Assembly (NCBI GenBank): GCA_023460055.1
Contig: JAEWRJ010000111.1
Coordinates: 1 to 9,676, forward strand
Direction: 5' to 3'
Origin: Bacillota bacterium
Lineage (GTDB): Bacteria; Bacillota; Clostridia; Christensenellales; Aristaeellaceae
Length of the DNA: 9,676 nt
Shown here: in pieces, positions 1 through 6,203 of the stretch
Numbering within the stretch: the first letter of the stretch is position 1
How the letters are laid out: every line of letters starts with the position of its first letter
Made by a program: the position numbers and the translations under genes
The notes under the pieces: generated by a model
Seen by the model: the letters and a program-made list of their open reading frames with translations, nothing else
The model's database searches: none
What the model was told of the DNA's origin: nothing

Positions 1-629
1 TGGGCTACCCGGTGGACTATATCAACAACGCGCAGATCCCCGGCGTGGGCAATCATCCCAAGACCGTGATCTTCCTCACGGCGGACGCCTTCGGCGTGCT
101 GCCGCCCGTGAGCAAGCTGGACCGCAGCGCCGCCATGTACCATTATGTCAGCGGCTACACCGCGCGCCTGGCCGGTACGGAGCGCGGCGTGACCGAGCCC
201 CAGGCCACTTTCTCCACCTGCTTTGGCGCCCCCTTCCTCCCCCTGCCGGCAGCAAGGTACGCAGAGCTGCTGGGAGAGCGCATCGATACCTACGGGGCCA
301 ATGTCTACCTGGTCAACACCGGCTGGGCAGGCGGCCCCGCCAGCGGCAGCGGCAAGCGCATGAAGCTGCCCCTGACCCGCGCGATGGTCACCGCCTGCTT
401 GAACGGGGAACTGGAAAAGAGCGAGTTCGTCCGCGACCCCATCTTCAACGTGATGGTGCCCACCACCTGCCCCGGCGTGCCCGACGAGGTGCTGGTGCCT
501 GAAAAGATGTGGCAGGACAAGGCCGCGTATCAGCAGACAGCCAGGAAGCTCGCCGAACTGTTCCGCGCAAACTTCGCCAAGTATAAGAACATGCCCCAGG
601 ATGTGATCGAGGCCGGCCCCCAAGGGTAA
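1..629 (+). CDS. pckA: Phosphoenolpyruvate carboxykinase (ATP), 3' part only
   Basis: This is the C-terminal portion (about 209 residues) of ATP-dependent PEP carboxykinase, which interconverts oxaloacetate + ATP and PEP + CO2 + ADP in the cytoplasm. The 5' end lies outside the window; the open frame runs in from the edge, and the GTG at position 12 is an internal valine codon, not a start. Recognisable ATP-PEPCK segments are VDYINNAQIPGVGNHP near the visible start, TADAFGVLPPVSKL, the YHYVSGYTA(R)LAGTE block, FSTCFGAPF, and NTGW followed by SGKRMKLPLTRA, which matches the nucleotide-binding loop and the downstream Arg/Lys region of this family. The end (…FAKYKNMPQDVIEAGPQG) sits where family members normally stop, so the C-terminus looks complete. 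The NTGW-to-GKR loop is a few residues longer than in E. coli PckA. The gene ends 20 nt before a strong terminator. The family call is very secure. Confidence 0.96.
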   Translation, partial: GYPVDYINNAQIPGVGNHPKTVIFLTADAFGVLPPVSKLDRSAAMYHYVSGYTARLAGTERGVTEPQATFSTCFGAPFLPLPAARYAELLGERIDTYGANVYLVNTGWAGGPASGSGKRMKLPLTRAMVTACLNGELEKSEFVRDPIFNVMVPTTCPGVPDEVLVPEKMWQDKAAYQQTARKLAELFRANFAKYKNMPQDVIEAGPQG

Positions 630-648
630 GCCGATCAGCGAATAAACA

Positions 649-690
649 GCATCCCCCTCACCATCTATATCAGGTGAGGGGGATGCTTTT
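649..690 (+). terminator. Intrinsic terminator after pckA, probably bidirectional
   Basis: There is a perfect 14-bp inverted repeat: GCATCCCCCTCACC at 649-662 pairs with GGTGAGGGGGATGC at 673-686 around a 10-nt loop, followed by TTTT at 687-690. This is a classical rho-independent terminator for pckA. Read on the other strand, the same hairpin is followed by a T-containing tract (GCTGTTTATT) and lies just after the thiT stop codon, so it could end both convergent transcripts. Confidence 0.93.
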
Positions 691-702
691 GTACACGGTA
701 CA

Positions 703-1284
703 TTAAGCGCGGGGAAGGTCTTCTCCCAGCCAGTATTTCTTCAGCGGAACAAAGCTCAGCCAGGCAACGGCGGCTGTGATGGCTATTTCCGGCAGCATGT
801 AGCTCCCGTTGTACAGAAGCGACCATACGGGCGCCGCGTAACTGTAGCTGTTGGGCCAAAGCGCTTCCCAGATCAGCCAGCCGGACAGGAAGTGGCAAAG
901 GAAGCGCAGGGTGAAGGTCACGGTGATGCCAAGCAGCGCGGCCGGGCGGTTATCCATTAATTTTCCCTTGAACATGGCAGACAGGCCGATCACAGTGAAA
1001 GCGATGATGTAATCAAGCAGGGCGATCAGCAGCATTTCAAAGAAATTGCGGCCGTAGCCCACATTGCCAAAGCCCAGCATCAATTGGATCAAAGCGAAGA
1101 TGAAAGCGGAGATCAGGCCCCAGCGGGTGCCGTGCCGCCAGGAGATGATCGCCAGAGGCAGCATGGCGCAGATGGTCACGCTGCCGCCCAGCGCCCAGGG
1201 CCCCTGGAAGGAGAAGATGCTCAACACTGTGCCGATGGCGATAAAAATGGCGCTTTCCACCATCCTTCGGGTCGTCAGATTCAT
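703..1284 (-). CDS. thiT: Thiamine transporter, ECF S-component ThiT (YuaJ family)
   Basis: This 193-residue, strongly hydrophobic protein fits the ThiT substrate-binding subunit of an energy-coupling factor transporter (typically about 180-200 residues, six membrane helices). It would capture thiamine at the membrane together with an EcfA/A'/T module encoded elsewhere. Family-like segments are ALGGSVTICAMLPL (31-44), ALLDYIIAF (88-96), RFLCHFLSGWLIWEAL (127-142) and LYNGSYMLPE (157-166). His131 and Trp139 have the same spacing as the thiamine-contacting His125 and Trp133 I recall for Lactococcus ThiT; Asp91-Tyr92 falls where that protein has Glu-Tyr. The ATG at 1284 is preferred because AAAAGGAGGA (1291-1300) lies 6 nt upstream; an ATG eight codons earlier (1308) has no such site and would bury this one. 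The TPP riboswitch upstream independently supports the thiamine assignment. The gene stands alone, with no thi biosynthesis genes next to it. Confidence 0.93.
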   Translation of the reverse strand: MNLTTRRMVESAIFIAIGTVLSIFSFQGPWALGGSVTICAMLPLAIISWRHGTRWGLISAFIFALIQLMLGFGNVGYGRNFFEMLLIALLDYIIAFTVIGLSAMFKGKLMDNRPAALLGITVTFTLRFLCHFLSGWLIWEALWPNSYSYAAPVWSLLYNGSYMLPEIAITAAVAWLSFVPLKKYWLGEDLPRA

Positions 1285-1290
1285 AGATGT

Positions 1291-1300
1291 TCCTCCTTTT
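1291..1300 (-). promoter_or_regulatory. Ribosome binding site of thiT
   Basis: On the minus strand this reads AAAAGGAGGA, an almost perfect Shine-Dalgarno sequence 6 nt from the ATG at 1284. It decides the start in favour of the shorter reading frame. Confidence 0.85.
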
Positions 1301-1330
1301 CGTAACATGTACCCGGCGCGGCTGCGGAAT

Positions 1331-1358
1331 AAAAAAACGCCTTGCCGGAGGCAAAGCG
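1331..1358 (-). terminator. Riboswitch-controlled terminator of the thiT leader
   Basis: On the minus strand CGCTTTGCC (1358-1350) pairs over 9 bp (one G-U) with GGCAAGGCG (1346-1338) around a 3-nt loop and is followed by seven T residues (1337-1331). It sits between the TPP aptamer and the thiT ribosome binding site, as expected for a transcription-attenuation expression platform. An alternative pairing with the 3' edge of the aptamer would destroy it (see findings). Confidence 0.9.
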
Positions 1359-1373
1359 GTCGCGTTTCAGCTT

Positions 1374-1462
1374 ACTTTCCTACGCCGGCATTATCCGGAT
1401 CAGGTTTAAGGGTTCCGGGCACAAGCCCGATCTCAGCCGGTAAACCACCAGCACCCCCGCCG
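1374..1462 (-). ncRNA. TPP riboswitch (THI element) controlling thiT
   Basis: Read on the minus strand, the region contains the conserved THI-box blocks in order: GGGGGTGCTGG, then ACCGGCTGAGATC (core CTGAGATC at 1436-1429), a short variable hairpin GGGC-TTGT-GCCC (1428-1417), then AACCCTTAAACCTGATC, GGATAATGC (1396-1388) and CCGGCGTAGGAAAG. The stem equivalent to P2 is visible as CCGGC next to CTGAGATC pairing with GCCGG before CGTAGG. This aptamer binds thiamine pyrophosphate. With the intrinsic terminator just downstream, high TPP should stop transcription before thiT. The 5' boundary is approximate because the outermost P1 pairing is weak. Confidence 0.96.
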
Positions 1463-1483
1463 CAAATCATATGCGGCAAACAC

Positions 1484-1512
1484 ATCATAAACAAGATGAT
1501 TCCCCCTGTCAA
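1484..1512 (-). promoter_or_regulatory. Sigma-70/SigA-type promoter of the thiT leader
   Basis: On the minus strand a perfect -35 TTGACA (1512-1507) is separated by exactly 17 nt from TATGAT (1489-1484), one mismatch from the -10 consensus. The predicted start near 1477 lies about 15 nt before the TPP aptamer, so the riboswitch would be transcribed at the 5' end of the mRNA. Confidence 0.88.
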
Positions 1513-1529
1513 GTAGCGCCCGGACAGGG
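1504..1529. repeat. 7-bp inverted repeat between divergent promoters
   Basis: CCCTGTC (1504-1510) and GACAGGG (1523-1529) form a perfect inverted repeat with a 12-nt spacer. The left half-site covers part of the -35 hexamer of the thiT promoter and the right half-site ends 7 nt before the -10 of the opposite promoter. It could be an operator or a coincidence of a GC-rich tract. No regulator is identified. Confidence 0.4.
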
Positions 1530-1533
1530 CTTG

Positions 1534-1542
1534 TGATATGAT
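1534..1542 (+). promoter_or_regulatory. Extended -10 promoter candidate for the five-gene operon
   Basis: TGATATGAT is an extended -10 motif (TGn followed by TATGAT at 1537-1542). No good -35 hexamer exists 17 nt upstream, which is tolerated in extended -10 promoters. The predicted start near 1549 leaves a leader of about 43 nt before the ATG at 1592. It is the only good candidate in the gap between the divergent genes. Confidence 0.55.
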
Positions 1543-1591
1543 AGGGAAGCGGTCAAAAGTTGCATAAATACCGGACCGCGGGGGTGAATGG

Positions 1592-2242
1592 ATGCGCTGG
1601 TTTTCAAAAAAGGGGGGCAAGCCTGTGCCCGATCACATGGACGAGGCGGAGCTGCTCTACGAAGCCAAACTCTCGGATGATCCCGTCTACGCCTATGCCT
1701 GTCTGACAAAGGCTGAAACGCTTGATCCGGATAATCTTTCGGTACAGCGCGCCCTGCTGATGCTGGGCCGCCTGCATGAGCGCGGGAGGGATCCTGCGGA
1801 TTATTCCGCCATCAAGTCCTACGTGCTGCACAGTTTTGAGCACCCGGAAAAATACAGCGAGGAAGGGCTGAAATCGGCTGCCGGGGAGATGTTTCGGGAT
1901 CCGCGGCTCATGCGCTGCCTTGCCTTAGCGCCAGATCCGCAGGTTTTTTTGGAGCAGTATCTTGATGATCTGGCGGAGGAATACATGCGCGTCTTTATCG
2001 CGGGCGACTCAAGCCACGCGCCGCGCGTCTTCGGCTTTTCCGCAAGGCTTAAGATGAATACCTACCTGGCGAGGCCTGTCAGTGACCTGATATCAAATGC
2101 CCTGCAGTCCCCTTTCCTAACAGAGGACCAGCGGCGCAAGACGGCCAGGGCGGTCTACAAGGCCTTCTCCCGCCAGATGGGCGGTGAAACCAAAGCGCTT
2201 GACCAGCTGCTGGGTGCGGAAATCTGCCGGGTGATCGCATGA
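1592..2242 (+). CDS. Conserved-looking protein of unknown function, TPR-like helical
   Basis: I do not recognise this 216-residue protein. It has no signal peptide or membrane segment and looks cytoplasmic and mainly helical. Residues about 20-65 (ELLYEAKLSDDPVYAYACLT, then KAETLDPDNLSVQRALLMLG) resemble a TPR-type helix pair with the typical small/large residue pattern and an LDPDN turn. The C-terminal part contains a Pro-Phe-Leu-Thr-Glu segment, followed by a basic helix QRRKTARAVYKAFSRQ. The ATG at 1592 follows GGGGGTGA (1580-1587), which matches the anti-Shine-Dalgarno with one mismatch. It is the first gene of the operon, and its stop overlaps the start of the next gene by 4 nt (ATGA), which suggests translational coupling. 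Coding is supported by that coupling and by the uninterrupted frame; function is open. Confidence 0.82.
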   Translation: MRWFSKKGGKPVPDHMDEAELLYEAKLSDDPVYAYACLTKAETLDPDNLSVQRALLMLGRLHERGRDPADYSAIKSYVLHSFEHPEKYSEEGLKSAAGEMFRDPRLMRCLALAPDPQVFLEQYLDDLAEEYMRVFIAGDSSHAPRVFGFSARLKMNTYLARPVSDLISNALQSPFLTEDQRRKTARAVYKAFSRQMGGETKALDQLLGAEICRVIA

Positions 2243-2760
2243 TCAGGCGGATCGCCGCCCTTGTCATGGCCCTGTTCCTGATGGCGTCCTTCTATCTCTA
2301 CGCGCTCCTGCAGGAGGATGAGGAAACAAAGCGGACCGACCAGTGGGTCGTCGCCGGGGATGACAGCCTGACCCGGGCACAGGAAAGGGTCATCAGCACC
2401 GATCCCGCTGTTCTTGCCGGCGCCATGGGCCTCTCCCTTCCCCTGCCGCGCGAGCTGAGTTCGGGCGAGGTGAAGGACGGGCAGTACCACGGCTACCGTG
2501 TCAGGCAGCTGGAGGCGGAGAGTGCTGACGCCACGGTTCTGGGCGTTCGCCCGGCCTCAGCGGCCCCCTTGATCCGCGGAAGCGGCCTGCAGTTTAAATC
2601 CACCGATAAGACCCTGATGAGCTATCCCCTGCTGCGCGCGGAAATGGACGGAAGCGCTTACTATTACCTGGCCAGCGAGCAGGCGGCTTTTATCATCCGC
2701 CTGCCTCTGCATCTGCCGGAGGACGCGGCCTTGTCAGGCTTTATACTCGCCCAGCCCTGA
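2239..2760 (+). CDS. Membrane-anchored or secreted protein of unknown function
   Basis: This 173-residue protein starts with MIRR and a hydrophobic stretch at residues about 5-23 (IAALVMALFLMASFYLYAL), giving an uncleaved signal anchor or an atypical signal peptide; there is no lipobox cysteine. The rest is soluble and acidic, with alternating hydrophobic stretches (for example YYYLASEQAAFIIRLPL near the end) that suggest a beta-rich extracytoplasmic domain. The ATG overlaps the preceding TGA (ATGA), so it is probably translated by coupling with that gene. An ABC exporter follows 32 nt later, so it could assist or be served by the exporter, but that rests on position only. No family is recognised. 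Confidence 0.78.
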   Translation: MIRRIAALVMALFLMASFYLYALLQEDEETKRTDQWVVAGDDSLTRAQERVISTDPAVLAGAMGLSLPLPRELSSGEVKDGQYHGYRVRQLEAESADATVLGVRPASAAPLIRGSGLQFKSTDKTLMSYPLLRAEMDGSAYYYLASEQAAFIIRLPLHLPEDAALSGFILAQP

Positions 2761-2792
2761 CAGGCAAAAAAATATATCTGAAAGGATATGAC

Positions 2793-4565
2793 ATGACCCC
2801 GAAAACAAAGCACAGCGCCTTTTACAACGTGCGGCGATTTCTCCCCTACTACAAGAATCACAAAAAGGTGCTGGCCCTCGATCTGATCTGCGCGATGCTG
2901 ACCACCGTATGCGAGCTGGTCTTTCCCCTGATCGTATCCACTATCACCGATCAGGCGGTGAGCGACCCTTCCGTGATCACCTTTGGCTTTGTGCTTCGGC
3001 CGGCATTGTTTTATGTGGCCCTTCGGCTGGTGGACGCGGGGGCCTTTTTTTACATGCAATCCATGGGGCATATCATGGGCGCGCACATTGAGACCGATAT
3101 GCGCTCAAACCTGTTCAGCCATCTGCAGCAGCTGAGCTTTTCTTTTTACAATAACACCAAGATCGGCCAGATCATGAGCCGCATGACCAGTGATCTGTTT
3201 GACATCACCGAGTTTTCCCACCACTGCCCGGAAGAGTTTCTCATTGCCTTCTTCAAGATCGGCGTCACTTTTGTGATCCTCCTGTCGGTCAATGTGCCCC
3301 TGACGCTGCTGATTTTTCTCATGCTTCCTGCCTTGCTTGTCACCACTTACATATTCAGCGGAAAGCTGAAGAAGACCTTCAGCGACTGCCGCTGGCAGCT
3401 GGGCGAAATCAACGCGCAGACGGAGGACAGCCTGCTTGGCATGCGTGTCGTGCAGAGCTTCGCCAATGAAGACATAGAAAATGAAAAGTTCAGCCGCGGC
3501 AATCTGACCTTTCTGACACTCAAGAAAAAGCAGTACAAGGTCATGGCGGGCTTCCACATCACCACCAGGCTGATGGACGGCATCATGAACATCATCGTCG
3601 TCGTGGCAGGCGCGCTGTATTTGGGCCAAGGCCGCATTACCGCCGGGCAGTTTTTAAGCTACCTGCTCTATGTCAACATGCTGCTGGCCGCCATTCGCCG
3701 CCTGGTCGAGTTTACCGAGCAGTTTCAGCGCGGCATGACAGGCATCGAGCGCTTCCAGGAAATTATGGACGCGCCGCTTGAGATCAGGGACTCAAAGGAC
3801 GCCAGGCCGCTTCATCAAGTAAAAGGCGAGATCCGCTTTGAAGATGTCAGCTTCCGCTACAAGGACGCCGAGGGAGACGAAATATTAAGCCATGTCAACC
3901 TCACCGTGCCGGCCGGGCAGAATGTAGCGCTGGTAGGCCCAAGCGGCTCGGGCAAGACCACCATGTGCAACCTGATCCCCCGCTTTTATGACGTGAGCGG
4001 CGGCCGTATCCTGATCGACGGGCAGGATGTGAAAGGCTTGCAGCTCAAAAGCCTGCGCGGGGCCATCGGCATGGTGCAGCAGGATGTCTATCTTTTTTCC
4101 GGCAGCGTGATGGATAACATCGTTTACGGCAGGCCGGGCGCTTCCAGGGAGGATGTCATGCTGGCTGCCAGGCTTGCGGGCGCTCATGACTTTATCACGG
4201 CGCTTCCGGACGGGTACGATACACATGTGGGCGAACGAGGCGTCAAGCTTTCAGGCGGCCAGAAGCAACGCATTTCTATCGCCCGCGTGTTCCTGAAGGA
4301 TCCGCCCATTCTGCTGCTGGACGAGGCCACCAGTGCGCTTGACAACGAATCTGAACGCCTGGTGCAAAAATCCCTGGAGGAACTGGCGAAAGGCCGCACC
4401 ACGCTGACCATCGCCCACCGCCTGACCACCATCCGCGGCGCGGATGTGATTTGGGTGCTCACGGAGAAGGGTCTTGAAGAGAGCGGCACGCACGATGAAC
4501 TGATCAAAAGGCAGGGCGTATACAGCAAGCTGTACAGCATGTACGCCGCCGCAGCGGAAAAATAG
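2793..4565 (+). CDS. ABC exporter half-transporter (fused permease and ATPase)
   Basis: This 590-residue protein has the type IV (MsbA/multidrug-like) exporter layout: six predicted membrane helices at about 26-50, 63-90, 148-166, 167-189, 258-278 and 284-302, then a nucleotide-binding domain from about 350. The ATPase motifs are intact: Walker A GPSGSGKT (382-389), Q-loop Gln430, signature LSGGQ (486-490), Walker B ILLLDE with Asp510 and catalytic Glu511, D-loop SALD, and switch His542 in TIAHRLTTI. It is therefore expected to be catalytically active. It would work as a homodimer, or a heterodimer with a partner encoded elsewhere; no second half-transporter is adjacent. The substrate cannot be told from sequence. 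The ATG at 2793 follows GAAAGGA (2780-2786). The gene stops 14 nt before the next one. Confidence 0.95.
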   Translation: MTPKTKHSAFYNVRRFLPYYKNHKKVLALDLICAMLTTVCELVFPLIVSTITDQAVSDPSVITFGFVLRPALFYVALRLVDAGAFFYMQSMGHIMGAHIETDMRSNLFSHLQQLSFSFYNNTKIGQIMSRMTSDLFDITEFSHHCPEEFLIAFFKIGVTFVILLSVNVPLTLLIFLMLPALLVTTYIFSGKLKKTFSDCRWQLGEINAQTEDSLLGMRVVQSFANEDIENEKFSRGNLTFLTLKKKQYKVMAGFHITTRLMDGIMNIIVVVAGALYLGQGRITAGQFLSYLLYVNMLLAAIRRLVEFTEQFQRGMTGIERFQEIMDAPLEIRDSKDARPLHQVKGEIRFEDVSFRYKDAEGDEILSHVNLTVPAGQNVALVGPSGSGKTTMCNLIPRFYDVSGGRILIDGQDVKGLQLKSLRGAIGMVQQDVYLFSGSVMDNIVYGRPGASREDVMLAARLAGAHDFITALPDGYDTHVGERGVKLSGGQKQRISIARVFLKDPPILLLDEATSALDNESERLVQKSLEELAKGRTTLTIAHRLTTIRGADVIWVLTEKGLEESGTHDELIKRQGVYSKLYSMYAAAAEK

Positions 4566-4579
4566 AAGGAGGCAGGGTT

Positions 4580-6202
4580 ATGGAGCTATGTTTTTTGGGC
4601 GCGGCCCGCGAGGTAACGGGCAGCCGGTATCTCTTGAACGCGGCAGGCAAGCGCATCCTGATCGATTGCGGGATGGAGCAAGGCGCGGACATCTACGAAA
4701 ACCAGGAGCTGCCTGTCCCCGCCAGCGGCGTGGACTGCGTGGTGCTGACGCACGCGCACATTGACCACAGCGGCATGCTGCCGGCTCTTTATAAAGACGG
4801 TTTCCGCGGCCCTATCTACGCCACGCCGGCCACCATGGCGCTGTGCGAGATCATGCTGCGTGACTCCGCCCACATCCAGATGCAGGAAGCCCAGTGGCGC
4901 AACCGCAAAGCCGAGCGCGCGGGCAGGCCGCTGTATGAGCCTATTTATGATATGGACGACGCGGACGGGGCGCTGGGCCTCTTTGTGCCGGTGGAATACG
5001 GCACGATCGCCCAGATCGTCCCCGGTGTGCGGCTAACCCTGACCGATGCCGGCCACCTGCTGGGTTCCGCCAGCGCCAGCCTTACCGCCGACGAAGGCAC
5101 TCAGCGCAAGACCATTGTGTTTTCAGGCGATATCGGCAACCTCAGCCAGCCCATCATCAACGACCCGCATTATTTAAGCGCGGCAGATTATGTGGTGATG
5201 GAATCCACCTACGGTGACCGCCTGCACGGCGAGCGGCCGGACTATATCGCGGATCTGGCCGACACCCTGCAGACCACCTTCGACCGGGGCGGCAAGGTGG
5301 TCATCCCCTCCTTTGCCGTAGGACGCACGCAGGAGATCCTCTACTTCCTGCGGGAGATCAAGGGAAAGGGCCTGATTCGCGGCCATGAAAATTTCCCAGT
5401 GTTTATGGACAGCCCCCTGGCCATTAAAGCGACTGAAATATTCAACACCTGTTCGGATGACAACTTCGATGAAGAGATGCGCGCGCTGATCCGCAGCGGC
5501 AAAAACCCGCTGAGTTTCGAGGGGCTGAAGCTGTGCGTCAGCGCAGACGAGTCCAGGGAGATCAACTTCCACCAGGGGCCGGGCGTGATCATCTCCGCCT
5601 CCGGCATGGCGGAAGCCGGCCGCATCCGCCATCATCTCAAGCATAATCTGTGGAAGCCGGAGGCGACCATTCTGTTTGTCGGGTACCAGAGCGTGGGTAC
5701 CCTGGGCCATGCTCTCTACGACGGCGCCAAAAAAGTACGCCTGTTTGATGAAGAGATCGAGGTGAAGGCCGAGATCCGCATGCTGCGGGCCATCAGCGGC
5801 CATGCCGATATGAATGGCCTACTGACCTGGGCAAAGAGTTTCAGCCCCGTTCCCGCCCGTTATTTCATTTGCCATGGCGAAGAAAAGGTCGCTGAAAGCT
5901 TTGCGCAGAACCTTGCCGGTCAGGGTCTGCCTGCCTCTGTCCCCTATAACGGCGATGTGTGGGATCTGATGAACGGCCAGCGGATCAAGGAGGGCAATCC
6001 GCCGCTGGTCAGGAGAGCCGTCAAGGAGAAAACCGCGGCGGCAATGGCGCCATCCCTCGGGGTCAGCGACGCGGACAGGAAGCTGCAATCCGCTTTCAGC
6101 CGCCTGCGCAACCTGCTGGATCAGGCATCCGGCTACAGCAACGGCCTGAAGAGCAAACTGGCTGAACAAATTGAAAAAATCATCAAAGGCTGGGAGAACT
6201 GA
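4580..6202 (+). CDS. Metallo-beta-lactamase-fold beta-CASP protein, RNase-like (YSH1/CPSF-type)
   Basis: This 540-residue cytoplasmic protein belongs to the beta-CASP group of metallo-beta-lactamase-fold hydrolases, whose characterised members cleave RNA with two zinc ions. The metal-ligand set is complete: HAHIDH (58-63), His159 in DAGHLLGSA, Asp184 in FSGDIG, and His432 in CHGEE. The beta-CASP motifs are also present: Glu208 in ESTYGD (motif A), the ISASGM…GRIRHHL block (about 338-353, motif B region), and His408 in SGHAD (motif C). The GM-AGR-HHL signature and the HGE segment match the RNA-specificity (RMMBL) subgroup rather than RNase J, which has a different layout. The last 70 or so residues are an Ala/Lys-rich, helix-prone extension ending LAEQIEKIIKGWEN. 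The start at 4580 has AAGGAGG (4567-4573) 6 nt upstream. The next gene begins 1 nt after its stop. An RNA substrate is inferred from the family. Confidence 0.93.
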   Translation: MELCFLGAAREVTGSRYLLNAAGKRILIDCGMEQGADIYENQELPVPASGVDCVVLTHAHIDHSGMLPALYKDGFRGPIYATPATMALCEIMLRDSAHIQMQEAQWRNRKAERAGRPLYEPIYDMDDADGALGLFVPVEYGTIAQIVPGVRLTLTDAGHLLGSASASLTADEGTQRKTIVFSGDIGNLSQPIINDPHYLSAADYVVMESTYGDRLHGERPDYIADLADTLQTTFDRGGKVVIPSFAVGRTQEILYFLREIKGKGLIRGHENFPVFMDSPLAIKATEIFNTCSDDNFDEEMRALIRSGKNPLSFEGLKLCVSADESREINFHQGPGVIISASGMAEAGRIRHHLKHNLWKPEATILFVGYQSVGTLGHALYDGAKKVRLFDEEIEVKAEIRMLRAISGHADMNGLLTWAKSFSPVPARYFICHGEEKVAESFAQNLAGQGLPASVPYNGDVWDLMNGQRIKEGNPPLVRRAVKEKTAAAMAPSLGVSDADRKLQSAFSRLRNLLDQASGYSNGLKSKLAEQIEKIIKGWEN

Positions 6203-6203
6203 T

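Noticed and set aside
1285..1308. Longer thiT reading frame starting at 1308
   Set aside because: Its first codons translate the Shine-Dalgarno region (MLRKGGTS); the ATG at 1284 has AAAAGGAGGA 6 nt upstream.
1064..1516. 150-codon plus-strand open frame
   Set aside because: It runs antisense through thiT and across the TPP riboswitch and terminator, and its translation resembles no protein. The riboswitch and thiT explain the sequence.
3105..3637. Minus-strand open frames of 174 and 96 codons inside the ABC transporter gene
   Set aside because: They are antisense shadows of a gene with complete family motifs; GC-rich codon bias keeps the opposite frames open.
5174..5803. 209-codon minus-strand open frame inside the beta-CASP gene
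   Set aside because: It is an antisense shadow; the plus strand carries the intact metal-binding and beta-CASP motifs over the same span.
6171..6203. Upstream TTG start for the transglutaminase-like gene
   Set aside because: It would overlap the end of the beta-CASP gene; the ATG at 6204 has GGGAG at the right distance and a 1-nt gap to the previous stop.
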